IMG/VR virus record: IMGVR_UViG_3300009703_000133
Coordinates: 1 to 20,980 of that record
From: a virus
Direction: 5' to 3' (one strand)
Length of the DNA: 20,980 nt
The notes below the pieces were generated by a model that did not search any database, was not told where the DNA came from, and saw only the letters and a list, made by a program, of their open reading frames with translations. Below are positions 1-9,533 of the stretch, piece after piece. Position numbers and translations under genes: made by a program. Each line of letters starts with the position of its first letter. Within the stretch, counting starts at the first letter, position 1.

Positions 1-372
1 ACTACTTGTAAACACATCCGCGCCAACGGAGAACAACTCGGCTTCTGTTGTTGAGTTGTTAGTTAGCTTAACGCTAGCATAATAACCTAAAGGTGAGCTT
101 AGGTTAGCTTTATTATCTTTTGAGAACAACATGAAGTAAGTGGCGCTATTACTATCCCAACCCAATAGCGTAGAATCTACTATAATTCTATCATTAAATG
201 TAGAGTCACTATCTTGTGTTGTTATTTCTAAGATAGTACCTATCTCTACTATATTATTAGCTCCGTTTGTAGTAAAACCACCATCACTACCTGTTGCCAC
301 GTAGTACGCTGTATCACCAACTTGGCAAGATACATTTATTGGGTTATTAAAGTTTATAGTTACTAATGGCAT
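1..372 (-). CDS. Hypothetical phage structural protein, C-terminus cut by window edge
   Basis: An open frame runs from an ATG at 372-370 to the left edge without a stop: 124 codons, incomplete at the C-terminus. The protein starts MPLVTINFNNPINVSCQVGD and continues with short beta-strand-like stretches rich in Thr, Asn, Ser and Asp (for example GTILEITTQDSDSTFNDRII, then VDSTLLGWDSNSATYFMLFS). There is no signal peptide or membrane segment. Its start overlaps the stop of the upstream 415-aa gene by one base (TAATG), so the two are probably translationally coupled. Position after the tail hub and two other structural genes suggests a tail or virion-surface component. The 'NF.NPIN.S.QVGD' opening is one I associate with marine phage structural proteins, but I cannot name a function. 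Confidence 0.85.
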   Translation of the reverse strand, partial: MPLVTINFNNPINVSCQVGDTAYYVATGSDGGFTTNGANNIVEIGTILEITTQDSDSTFNDRIIVDSTLLGWDSNSATYFMLFSKDNKANLSSPLGYYASVKLTNNSTTEAELFSVGADVFTSS

Positions 373-1619
373 TATGATGAAGTTAGTAGATTATCTATAT
401 ATAAAGGTAGCGTTACGTTGTCTGTAATTTTGCTTACTTCAACATATCCGTATATTTTAGCTATCTCTTGATTATTGGTTGGGTCACCTGAGGTTGTTGT
501 TATCGCAGCTTGTGCGTGTACTAATTCAACACCACTCATAGTTGATACTGCTGCGTCAGGATCTGGGCTTTTGCTTATCGTTAATGTTACTCCACTAGCT
601 ATCTCCTGCACAGGAGATACTGTTATACTTTTACTACCAATATTTGAAGATTTAATTTCAGCGTAATTAGCACCACCTATTCCGGTTATACCTGGGCCTC
701 TAACAACCATTCCGGGTAAACCATACTGTACTCCAGGCGCTTCTAACACTATATCAGTACTAGGAGATCCAATTGTAGAACCAGCCGTATTCACGCTAAA
801 TGAATTAACCGCACCACCTAAAGCGTAGTTTGGTAAATAACTCGCTGATGAAGTACTTATTACATCAAGGTTTTTATATGACAACCTCTTCACTGACACG
901 TTGTCTACCGTAAATACGCTGGCTGTCGCTGAAGTGTTATATATTAACAAATGACCAGTAGCATTAGCAGCGGTTATATCTTGCGTATAAGTCGTCTCTG
1001 TTGTTGTGATGTCAAAAGCAGAGGATAAAGTACCACCTAACCCCATCACCATTGACATAGTGCCAGTACCCGGCGTAGTTAAATCTAGATCCATACTAAC
1101 TCTATAAACTTGCCCCGCAACAAGAGATGTAGAAGAGCCATCTCCAACGTCCTCCTCGGGTAGTTGTGCTCCTTCTATTTCATTATCAGTTGTAGTAGTT
1201 ACTTGTAACTTCGCGCCGTCTCTACCTATAGAAACATCACTACCAGTATCATCAAGTGCAACCCAGTCACCAACACTACTGTTAAACGTTGAATTCTCAG
1301 CCGTGCCAGCCGCGCCAACAACAAGCTCAGAACCTAAAGTGCTGCCAGCTGGTATTACAAGCGTGAATGGTACAAATTTAGGAGATTTAGTATCAAACCT
1401 TAAAGTTTCTGATTGGTTGATAACGCAACTATTGCTTAGCGTTATTTTTTCTCTATTTACTTTAGTAACAGTAGTTAAGTGTGGTATACCACTCCCTTGC
1501 ATTGGGCTGGTGACGTACATACCTTCAAATATTCTATCGTTACGCTCTTCTAGTAATAGTCTAGTTGATCCCGCTACATTTGATTTAGGAGAACCATACG
1601 TTGTTATGTGTTTTTTCAT
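372..1619 (-). CDS. Probable tail fibre or virion-surface protein with jelly-roll carbohydrate-binding-like domain
   Basis: 415 aa. Residues about 93-246 look like a CBM4/9-type jelly roll. The domain opens with GSELV near residue 97, is followed by STFNSSVGDW, has the strand VAGQVYRVSMDLDL, and closes with VFTVDNVSVKRL (residues 235-246), the usual end of such phage domains. It is flanked by two copies of a beta motif: residues 33-75 (GMYVTSPMQGSGI then ITLS and LRF) and residues 303-349 (GMVVRGPGITGIG then ITVS and LTIS). Jelly-roll domains of this type commonly bind glycans or decorate virions, so a host-surface or tail role is plausible. The ATG at 1619-1617 lies five bases after the upstream stop. 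The C-terminal stop overlaps the next ATG. No catalytic motif was seen. Exact position in the virion is unknown. Confidence 0.85.
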   Translation of the reverse strand: MKKHITTYGSPKSNVAGSTRLLLEERNDRIFEGMYVTSPMQGSGIPHLTTVTKVNREKITLSNSCVINQSETLRFDTKSPKFVPFTLVIPAGSTLGSELVVGAAGTAENSTFNSSVGDWVALDDTGSDVSIGRDGAKLQVTTTTDNEIEGAQLPEEDVGDGSSTSLVAGQVYRVSMDLDLTTPGTGTMSMVMGLGGTLSSAFDITTTETTYTQDITAANATGHLLIYNTSATASVFTVDNVSVKRLSYKNLDVISTSSASYLPNYALGGAVNSFSVNTAGSTIGSPSTDIVLEAPGVQYGLPGMVVRGPGITGIGGANYAEIKSSNIGSKSITVSPVQEIASGVTLTISKSPDPDAAVSTMSGVELVHAQAAITTTSGDPTNNQEIAKIYGYVEVSKITDNVTLPLYIDNLLTSS

Positions 1620-1624
1620 TTTTC

Positions 1625-3082
1625 TTAGGCTTTTCTACTTATAACAGCGTCTCTTACTGAAGTTCCAGTACCACTTAAATCCCAATTAGCTTCCGTACCG
1701 GCTGTAGCTCTAATAGTTAAAGTGTTGTAACCAGTTTTTTCAAATGTTTTGTCACCTAGTTTTGTTGGTAGACCTTCCTTAATTTTCGTGTCTCCAAGTG
1801 GTGAAACATAAATATCATACATTTTCTTTTCAGTTACCTCTGGCAATATAAACCTATGATTGTTTCTACCGTTAGCACCGATCTGAAATATATTTCTATC
1901 TTGCGTTGTCGTTAATCGACCAACGCCATGGAAACTGTAAAACTTTACAGGTGTAAAATCTTTTAAACTCGTTCTTTCTGTTACACTAATTTCATATTGA
2001 GCATCTGGTGTTCCTCTAACAACAATATTTTGATATCCAGACGTTGGGCGTAGAGCAGACGGTACTTTAACACTTGTAATCATTTTCTCATCATAGCTGA
2101 CTCCTCCGGTTGGAGTTATTGTATCGAAGTCCCAGTTTATAGTGTGCCCTAACCAAGATAAATAATCATCAAGTAACCAACCCTCCCACATATCTGGCGG
2201 ATTATAAGATATGGTTAAAGTAAGAGCATAAGGAACTCCAGGTAAATCAAGTGGATTACCCTGTACGTCAGTTTGAGGGGCGTGCCATTCGCCAAGAACT
2301 GTAGAATAAGCATCAGAATAGAACTGCTGCGTAAAGTAGCCTTGGACACCGCTCACTGTATTGTATGTAAAATAGTGACTGTGAGGATTGAAATCTGGTG
2401 CTCCATCCCCACTTTCTACAACAGAAGGTAAAGGATCTAAAAGCTGTCCCGTATCGGGGTTTGTTCTAAAAGCAGCAATTTTTGTAATCTGATAATCCGC
2501 ATCAAGTTGGTAGTCGTTTATAGTACCCGCAAATCTATATTTATAAAAACCATCATCTTCAACATCACCTTCATTTACTAAAGTTCTAACCAACATCCCA
2601 TTGTTCATACTTGCTGGTTGTGGAACCCAAGAGTTATTCGACCACGGATAATAAAACTCGTGCGTCCACCTATTGCTGTATGGTATTGTCACGAAAAAAT
2701 TCACGGCTCTTGCTAATACTTGAGTAGTACCACCAGTAGCTTTTTCATCTATATCAATATGAAACGACGTATCCACATTAGGTGATGTTGTACCCATTTT
2801 AACGCGGGCTCTAACATTATTATTAATTTGACCAGCTGTACCTAAGTCCGTGAAAGTTACTGATGCAACACCAGAGTCTACGTTACCACCTGTCCATACA
2901 CCAGATCCTTCAGATGTTTCGCTTGCGGAACCGATTGTAAAGTTTGATGCCTGAATATATGTACCGCTATGTATACCAGTATCTGGGTCTACAGGACTTA
3001 TAATGATATCGTATATATCATCAACTAGATCTGTTCCACCTATTTCAGTTGCCGTAGCTGTAGTTGTATACCAAGTTCCCAT
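1625..3082 (-). CDS. Hypothetical phage tail-associated structural protein
   Basis: 485 aa, starting one base after the stop of the giant hub gene, so almost certainly co-transcribed and probably part of the same substructure. The N-terminal 100 residues are Thr/Gly/Ser-rich beta-like sequence. The middle (about 125-310) is rich in Tyr, Trp, Asp and Pro (EFYYPWSNNSWVPQP near residues 141-155), as in virion beta domains. The C-terminal third contains ISVTERTSLKDFTPVKFYSF and a YDIYVSPLGDTKIKEGLP segment, the latter of a style I have seen in other marine phage structural proteins. No membrane segment, coiled coil or enzyme motif is visible. I cannot give a precise function; tail or hub-associated protein is inferred from position and composition. 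Confidence 0.82.
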   Translation of the reverse strand: MGTWYTTTATATEIGGTDLVDDIYDIIISPVDPDTGIHSGTYIQASNFTIGSASETSEGSGVWTGGNVDSGVASVTFTDLGTAGQINNNVRARVKMGTTSPNVDTSFHIDIDEKATGGTTQVLARAVNFFVTIPYSNRWTHEFYYPWSNNSWVPQPASMNNGMLVRTLVNEGDVEDDGFYKYRFAGTINDYQLDADYQITKIAAFRTNPDTGQLLDPLPSVVESGDGAPDFNPHSHYFTYNTVSGVQGYFTQQFYSDAYSTVLGEWHAPQTDVQGNPLDLPGVPYALTLTISYNPPDMWEGWLLDDYLSWLGHTINWDFDTITPTGGVSYDEKMITSVKVPSALRPTSGYQNIVVRGTPDAQYEISVTERTSLKDFTPVKFYSFHGVGRLTTTQDRNIFQIGANGRNNHRFILPEVTEKKMYDIYVSPLGDTKIKEGLPTKLGDKTFEKTGYNTLTIRATAGTEANWDLSGTGTSVRDAVISRKA

Positions 3083-3083
3083 A

Positions 3084-6000
3084 TTAATCCCAATTTACAT
3101 CTCCAGCTGCATTAGCTGAATCGTTTTTAACAGTTATAGTTATATTACCTTTGTAAGCTGCACCACCAGCGTGAGTCATTGTAGCTTGTCCTAAACCTTG
3201 AACAGAAAACTCTTTTCCATTTAGATTATTCAGCGTTGTAGTTTCACCCGTTGGATAAGCAAACCACTTACCTTCTTTATCCTTAAACTCTAAGCTACCG
3301 CATGACTGTAGATTTGTGGTTAAATTTTCTACAGACCAACCTGCTGTACCAACGCTATCAGCGCCTGATCCACCTAAGTTAAAGTATTCACCATCAGTAA
3401 TAGTGGTGATACCTGCTTGAATCCCATCATTGGTAGTGACATCATTATTGTAATAACCATCAAACGTTTCTGTATCAAAGTTTGTTATTCTCGCTTGTGA
3501 ACCCTCGTAGTTTAAAGTGTTAAAACTTTTTATAAACTCAGGTTGATCATTAAATAACAACGTAATATCAGATGTATTTTGTGTTGCGTAGAAATTATTT
3601 CTCGTAGCATTGTGGTGGTGCTGCCAAATATGCCCATCAAAGAAAGTATAATATTCGTTATTTAAACTCACGCCGGTTTCTAAACCCTTGACTTCTGTCA
3701 AAGCTCCAGATACACTAACAGTAGAGCTAAACGTTTTAAAACTAGACCAACCTTTAGATCTCTCATTGTAGGATACTGTTGTTTGAGCAGTATAAGTATG
3801 TTGTTCGTGTTTATATTTAGTGCCTATTGATACGTTGTATTCATTTTTGCGCTCATCATACGTACCTATAGCAGAGTGCACATTACGAGCCATTAAATCC
3901 GAAAAATAATCCTTCATACCAGCTTCTGATATATCACGTATGCCCTCATTGTCATTCAAAGCTAAAACTTTACCTCTCATAACATCTGTAAAGAACATGT
4001 TTCTAGGTGTTACAGCTAAGGACTCTGGATTTGTAGATATACCGTAGTCACCTTGATACGCTACAGCGCTACCAATCACCGCTGTACTAGCAACAACTTG
4101 AGAACTACCATCAGCATTAAAGAGCATGTCTCTATTAGTATCTGCTCGAAGAACTTTATCTTCACAGAACATGATCACTCTAGTATCTCTTGCTTTTAAA
4201 GCCTGTATACTACCGTGAGATGGATTTATATCTTTAGTTATGTTTTCACCAGCGATAAATTGGTTAGTATTATTTACTCCAGCTTGAGAATTATATATAC
4301 CAGACCATATCATACCATACTTCCTACGCTCTTCTTTTACATCTGGATTATCCACAGACGCAGACACTTTAACACCATTATCTACTTCAGGCGCATTAAA
4401 GTCATCTCTTATTCTATCAGATTCTACGCCATTTCCAAAACACCAACAATTATTCCAACCAAGCTTATGCTCTTGGGTGTATAGCATATGATCTACGTTT
4501 TCTGTGCTAATATCTCCAGTTATTTTTATATCTATATTAACACCTCCAAGTGAGATGTTTGTTGTTGCGTTACTAAGATACACGTCCTCAGCCACAACGG
4601 CTGTGACACTGTTGTTATTAGGCGTGTTGAAGTGAATCACTTCGCCAGCGCTTAATACGGGATTGTTGGCGTCGTAGTTTGGTTGAAGACTACTGTAAAA
4701 AGCATTTACAATCTCAGGCCAATATAAATTACCGTTTAAAGTAATAGTTGTTTTGTCCCAACTTAGAACCTGTAACTTGTTATTATATACAACTTGCACT
4801 AACTGTGCGGCATCTAGAATATTAGTAGGTTCACCTGGTACAAAATAACTGTTTGCTTGAACAAGTTCAGATCCTAGAGGTATAAACTCCTCATTTGTCT
4901 TATCGTTAAGCACTAATGGTATTAGCGAACTTGCTTGATAGTATATATCTAGTTCAACAGATTCTTTAGGTTCAGTTTCCCATATACCTGGATTGTCAGA
5001 ATAATGTGAACTTTGGTCACTAAAAGGATGTACTATTTCTATAATATCTTGATCAGTACCATCATGTTTTAAAGCTCTTCTAAAGTCAGGATCATCAACA
5101 CCAAGTAAGAAACCGTTTTCATTGACATTAACTAGAGCGGTTGGGTGTGTACCGTGTATGGGGTTATATCCACGCGCGGTGTCACCTATTTTAGGTTCAA
5201 CTAATATTGTCCAGCGTTGTCTTCTATTCCAATTAGCCCACTGTTCCATGTGACCAGTGTCACTACTTGGATCACTTCCTACGTTAAATATACCATAAAC
5301 ACCATCTTGTATACTAGTTGGTTGATCATAATATGATGGGTTATCAAACCCATCAAAAACATATGGATATACGTAAGGAAATACTGTATACACCTGCTTG
5401 TCTGGATCGTTTTGAAATCTAAATCTAGTGCCAGGCTCAACGAGTTTTTCCATAAACTCTTTAACCATATTGTTATAAGTGTCTTCTGGATGTTGAGATA
5501 TATTCACAGAAACTGTTTCTTCCGTGTTTGGTACTCCATCATCTCCTTCCGTGTCATCCCAGCCACACCAAGATAAATCTATAGCTGAGAAGTTATTAAC
5601 ATCCCATATTCCTCTACTTGGTGTGCCGTGAAACGCCGGGTTTAAATCACTATACCCGTTTTCGGCTGCACCGCCTTGCCCACCCGCTGCGTAGTAATCT
5701 CCAAATGCACCTCCAGTGCCAGAAACCGTTGGTGCTGGTATATTAGTAATTCCACCTTCAGAATCCGGATCAACACTTGATCCTCCAGGTACTCCATATA
5801 ACGCTAGTGCTCCACGGTTATGAACGTTGTGTGGACCAACGTCTCCTGGTGTAATTTGACCCTGCGCATCACTTGGATAGTTATCACCACCAACGCCATA
5901 GATATCGCCTGTATTTGGCGCACCGGCCATGAAATCCCAAAATCCATTATCGGAGTTTTGGTCGGGAGAACCCGCGTTATTTATTGATCCGTCTGGATTA

Positions 6001-9000
6001 ATTTGACCTGGATTTATTACTGTAGAATTAAATCTAGTACCTGGTCTAGAGTATTGCCAACCGCCGTAACTATACGCAGTGCAAGCATCGATAAAAATCC
6101 TAGGTTTTGAATTAATATATTTCCAGTACCTTACAGCAGCAGCGTGATATGTATCCTCTTGATAAGGACCGTTTGTATAACCATTTCCGTTTATACTACG
6201 TATATTGCATATTTCCATTAAGCTGGCCATGTTTGTAATACCAGCGTAGGTATCGTCACCGTTTAACCAAACATATGGAGCTCCCTGTATGTGCGTTCCA
6301 TCACCGACATATCCATTTAAAGTAGACCAACTATGCTCAGTTGGATGGGCTTCATTCCTGTAATAATTCCATGTTGTCCAGAATTCTAATCCGTTATAAG
6401 GGTAGTTTGTCCACCAATTATCCATAAACCCATCCTGATTCAGATCGTAAGTAGAGTTAGTACCGTCGTTTAAATTAGCATATATAGGGCGCTCAGGAAC
6501 AACCCCGGCATATCCGAAGGCTCCAGTTTGAGCGGTACCCATTCTAGTACCAGCGTTAATATAACCATTATTGTTAATATAAGACACCGGCATAGCCATA
6601 TCGACAAACCATTCACTTGGAGATGATTCAACAACGTACTTTTGCAGCACGTCATCTTTAAATACTTTAACAAAAAATCTACCATCAAATTCTGGTAAAT
6701 TCATAACTCTAAACTCTACAAGTTCTATTTGAATTCCAGAGACACCAGAAGCTCCTTCGTATGTACCGTCTGTAGACGTGAATCCTATATCATCACCAAA
6801 TAATTCCTCTACAGTAATAGCAAATGGGTCGGTGTTCGCACCCTCATCTTCATCACCGGTGTAATTAATGTTTGTTACTAAGTAAAAATTTGATTTATTT
6901 TCCGATCCTTGCCATATTCTAAGATATAAGTTCTTTGGTCGTTCTCTATGAAGTTGATCTCCAAACGTAGATATAAATTCCTCACGTTCAACAAAAACAC
7001 GCCTGAAATTAGGTAAAGGGTATCCTATACCAGATTCACCTATAGCATCACCTTGGATAGTTCTACCGATACTTAATCTTCGCGTTTTGATAAAATCTGG
7101 TGCTTCGCTTTCTATAGCCAGTATTTTATACTTAGCTTTATCTTGAACAACGTGGTTTGATCCATGCGCTTTTTTAAGTATCAAGAAATCCTCTTCATCT
7201 ATTTTATTTCTTTCTGAAGAAGGAAATGATAACCACACATTGCCATCAGATGCGTTATACCAACGGTCTTGAGATAACGTGTGATAAGGGACAGATGTTT
7301 CTTTAACGTAAAAAGAATAATACTCAGCCCAACTAGGTGGCTCAATAGAATTACTTAAACTAACTTTTAACCTGTTTCTGGTTGCGGTGTTTAATTTGTT
7401 GACACGTATTGTAGCAGCTTCGTTAGTTAACACGGGTGTTTCTCTTCCATAACGATCGCTAAATACAACTCCTACGTGGTAATCGCGTAAAGACTTTACA
7501 GATGGAGCTGGATAACCGTTGTAATCTAAAGTATACTCATCAGCATTTAACGACAGTTCAATTTTTGGAGGGTTTTTTACATCAAAATTATGAACGTAGT
7601 TTCCGTACACTATTCTATTAGCCGTTACCTCTTGAGCTAAAGCTTTTTTGGGAACGTTGTCCCACGGTCGTATAAGTTGATTACTAGGGACAACAGCGTG
7701 TATCATATCTGTCGTCAACTCAAACTCACCTCTTTTGTTTGGAAATTCACTAGTTGCGTTATTCGGCCATAATGGATGTGGATCTGTAGGTCTTATAGTT
7801 TCAACAACATATACGGTAGGATTGTTAGTCTCCTTATACAGTATGTCTATCTCTACTACATCGCTAGGTCGAGACTTGTATTGCGGGTAATAACCTTTCA
7901 GTTTTAATCCACGTAATCCATTTACCATTCCTAAGTTATGACCTTTTTTAGGTTGATAATCAAAGTGACCTGGTAAAAAAGCCATTTCAGACCAAGGTGC
8001 GAACGTAGAGTACTCTCCATCTTCGTACTTATATCTATAAGAAAATCTAGGGAATTTTAAATTAAATAGCGGATCTTTATCTTCTAATCTTACTATCCAT
8101 TCTTGGTTAGCAATAGTTACGTCCTCCTTAATAGAAAGTACTTCTACTATAAATGGGCCTGCGTGTATGACGTTAGGATTTAAATCATCACCTGGAGAAT
8201 ATACCACTTTAGCTCTAACATCTCTTATGCCTACATCAAAGTCTTCATCTAAGTCCACTAAATTATTGTCCATTGAAGCGAACAGCAGTACGTCGTTCAT
8301 ACGAAAATCAACGGGTTGATTAAAAGTTACTGTTACTTCTGTACCAGGTTGCACAATAAGTTCGTTCGCGGCTTCGTTCCAGCCGCTTTCCATTAACGTT
8401 GTAAAGTTTGCCGATGTAGTTCCTGAAACTGGGTTTTGTACACCTGTTATGGTGTTAACCCTATCAGTTGATGTTCTATACATGTCAAGCTCTAGCGCGG
8501 TTACAGGAGCTCTTTTAATAACAGTTACATCTGGCAAGCCGACGTATATAGGTCGATTTGTATCTGGGTTTGTTACTATTTCATACGAGTTTATCTGTTG
8601 TCCTGCTACAACTAAGCGTGTGTGGAAGTATGGGTTTTCTCCTTGGAACGTAGATTTTATAGCGTTAGTCGCTGCTGTGTAACCACCGTTTCCCGCGTTG
8701 TGTAAAGGTTCTGTACCACCTGTGCCTAATATAGATCTTGTTACGTTTATTTTCTTAGGTTCATGTTTATTATCTGTCCAGAATATAAAATCGTCAAGAA
8801 TATTTATTGCAGGAATTAATTCTCCTTTTTCAAACTCAAGAACTCTTTCACCAGTAAATTGTATAGCATTAGTTGCTGTTAAGTTAATAGGCGTATCAAC
8901 AGTGATCTTCCATTTATTAACACCTCCAGTTGTATCATAAGATATATCGGTTACTAAAACGTCGTTCGTAGAATTTATATCACCACTTGTCACGGTCATA

Positions 9001-9530
9001 CCAATTCTAATACCCGTTTGGTTGGTTGCCACTCCAGCGCCTAGCTCTACGTGGAAAGTATTAGATGAGCTTACAGTAGACGTTACAGTAGAAGATACGT
9101 AGAAAATATCTACAAAAACATATCTAAGTCTTTCTGTTACCGTATTGTATTCTAAGATATAATCTTTCCACGTATTTAAGGCAACGCCTGTTACAGTGTT
9201 AATAGACGATTGTACGAAGAAGTATACAACATCTTTTGTTTTATCCTCTATAGCTCCAACGCACGTCGCTGAATTTGTATGAAGAGATCCACTTGATACG
9301 AGATCGTAGTAACTAGTTAATGTTGAACCTAATGTGTAGTTATCAAACGTAGCCATAGTCTCACGCTTAGTATTACCTAAAATAGTTTGAACTACTCCAG
9401 CGTTTGAACTTTCTGATGTAGCTATTTCTACATTTGTTGCGTCTCTATATTCTCCGTTGGGTACAAGTCTCTCATCAAGATCCTTGTTCATTCTACCAGC
9501 GGAGAAAGTATGTTTCAACTCTGTACTCAT
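3084..9530 (-). CDS. Giant tail hub / tail stabilisation protein (P22 gp10-like, inferred)
   Basis: 2148 aa, about 31% of the window. The N-terminus has FSAGRMNKDLDERLVPNGEY then RDATN, a signature I recognise from stabilisation/hub proteins of crAss-like and marine podovirus-like phages. Further landmarks are a GMTVTSG beta motif (about 175-230), FSYRYKYEDGEYSTFAPWSE (about 490-510), CWCFGNGVESDRIRDDFN (about 1694-1711), YNERSKGWSSF (near 1920) and DGHIWQHHHN with RNNFY (near 1965). Repeated beta-blade-like strands towards the C-terminus suggest a propeller hub. Residues about 990-1340 are a Gly/Asn/Tyr/Pro-rich block that looks inserted, including a DxNxDGxxD calcium-loop-like motif at 1029-1037. 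The gene lies two or three bases from both neighbours, after the connector genes, as expected for a protein joining head adaptor to tail. No signal peptide or protease motif was seen. Family assignment is from remembered motifs, not a search. Confidence 0.85.
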   Translation of the reverse strand: MSTELKHTFSAGRMNKDLDERLVPNGEYRDATNVEIATSESSNAGVVQTILGNTKRETMATFDNYTLGSTLTSYYDLVSSGSLHTNSATCVGAIEDKTKDVVYFFVQSSINTVTGVALNTWKDYILEYNTVTERLRYVFVDIFYVSSTVTSTVSSSNTFHVELGAGVATNQTGIRIGMTVTSGDINSTNDVLVTDISYDTTGGVNKWKITVDTPINLTATNAIQFTGERVLEFEKGELIPAINILDDFIFWTDNKHEPKKINVTRSILGTGGTEPLHNAGNGGYTAATNAIKSTFQGENPYFHTRLVVAGQQINSYEIVTNPDTNRPIYVGLPDVTVIKRAPVTALELDMYRTSTDRVNTITGVQNPVSGTTSANFTTLMESGWNEAANELIVQPGTEVTVTFNQPVDFRMNDVLLFASMDNNLVDLDEDFDVGIRDVRAKVVYSPGDDLNPNVIHAGPFIVEVLSIKEDVTIANQEWIVRLEDKDPLFNLKFPRFSYRYKYEDGEYSTFAPWSEMAFLPGHFDYQPKKGHNLGMVNGLRGLKLKGYYPQYKSRPSDVVEIDILYKETNNPTVYVVETIRPTDPHPLWPNNATSEFPNKRGEFELTTDMIHAVVPSNQLIRPWDNVPKKALAQEVTANRIVYGNYVHNFDVKNPPKIELSLNADEYTLDYNGYPAPSVKSLRDYHVGVVFSDRYGRETPVLTNEAATIRVNKLNTATRNRLKVSLSNSIEPPSWAEYYSFYVKETSVPYHTLSQDRWYNASDGNVWLSFPSSERNKIDEEDFLILKKAHGSNHVVQDKAKYKILAIESEAPDFIKTRRLSIGRTIQGDAIGESGIGYPLPNFRRVFVEREEFISTFGDQLHRERPKNLYLRIWQGSENKSNFYLVTNINYTGDEDEGANTDPFAITVEELFGDDIGFTSTDGTYEGASGVSGIQIELVEFRVMNLPEFDGRFFVKVFKDDVLQKYVVESSPSEWFVDMAMPVSYINNNGYINAGTRMGTAQTGAFGYAGVVPERPIYANLNDGTNSTYDLNQDGFMDNWWTNYPYNGLEFWTTWNYYRNEAHPTEHSWSTLNGYVGDGTHIQGAPYVWLNGDDTYAGITNMASLMEICNIRSINGNGYTNGPYQEDTYHAAAVRYWKYINSKPRIFIDACTAYSYGGWQYSRPGTRFNSTVINPGQINPDGSINNAGSPDQNSDNGFWDFMAGAPNTGDIYGVGGDNYPSDAQGQITPGDVGPHNVHNRGALALYGVPGGSSVDPDSEGGITNIPAPTVSGTGGAFGDYYAAGGQGGAAENGYSDLNPAFHGTPSRGIWDVNNFSAIDLSWCGWDDTEGDDGVPNTEETVSVNISQHPEDTYNNMVKEFMEKLVEPGTRFRFQNDPDKQVYTVFPYVYPYVFDGFDNPSYYDQPTSIQDGVYGIFNVGSDPSSDTGHMEQWANWNRRQRWTILVEPKIGDTARGYNPIHGTHPTALVNVNENGFLLGVDDPDFRRALKHDGTDQDIIEIVHPFSDQSSHYSDNPGIWETEPKESVELDIYYQASSLIPLVLNDKTNEEFIPLGSELVQANSYFVPGEPTNILDAAQLVQVVYNNKLQVLSWDKTTITLNGNLYWPEIVNAFYSSLQPNYDANNPVLSAGEVIHFNTPNNNSVTAVVAEDVYLSNATTNISLGGVNIDIKITGDISTENVDHMLYTQEHKLGWNNCWCFGNGVESDRIRDDFNAPEVDNGVKVSASVDNPDVKEERRKYGMIWSGIYNSQAGVNNTNQFIAGENITKDINPSHGSIQALKARDTRVIMFCEDKVLRADTNRDMLFNADGSSQVVASTAVIGSAVAYQGDYGISTNPESLAVTPRNMFFTDVMRGKVLALNDNEGIRDISEAGMKDYFSDLMARNVHSAIGTYDERKNEYNVSIGTKYKHEQHTYTAQTTVSYNERSKGWSSFKTFSSTVSVSGALTEVKGLETGVSLNNEYYTFFDGHIWQHHHNATRNNFYATQNTSDITLLFNDQPEFIKSFNTLNYEGSQARITNFDTETFDGYYNNDVTTNDGIQAGITTITDGEYFNLGGSGADSVGTAGWSVENLTTNLQSCGSLEFKDKEGKWFAYPTGETTTLNNLNGKEFSVQGLGQATMTHAGGAAYKGNITITVKNDSANAAGDVNWD

Positions 9531-9533
9531 ACG

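Noticed and set aside
1303-1644. 113-aa plus-strand open frame
   Set aside because: It lies wholly over the well-supported 415-aa minus-strand gene, has low-complexity hydrophobic runs, and shows no recognisable domain.
6470-6688. 72-aa minus-strand open frame inside the hub gene
   Set aside because: It is in a different frame within the continuous 2148-aa hub frame; no sign that the hub frame is broken there.
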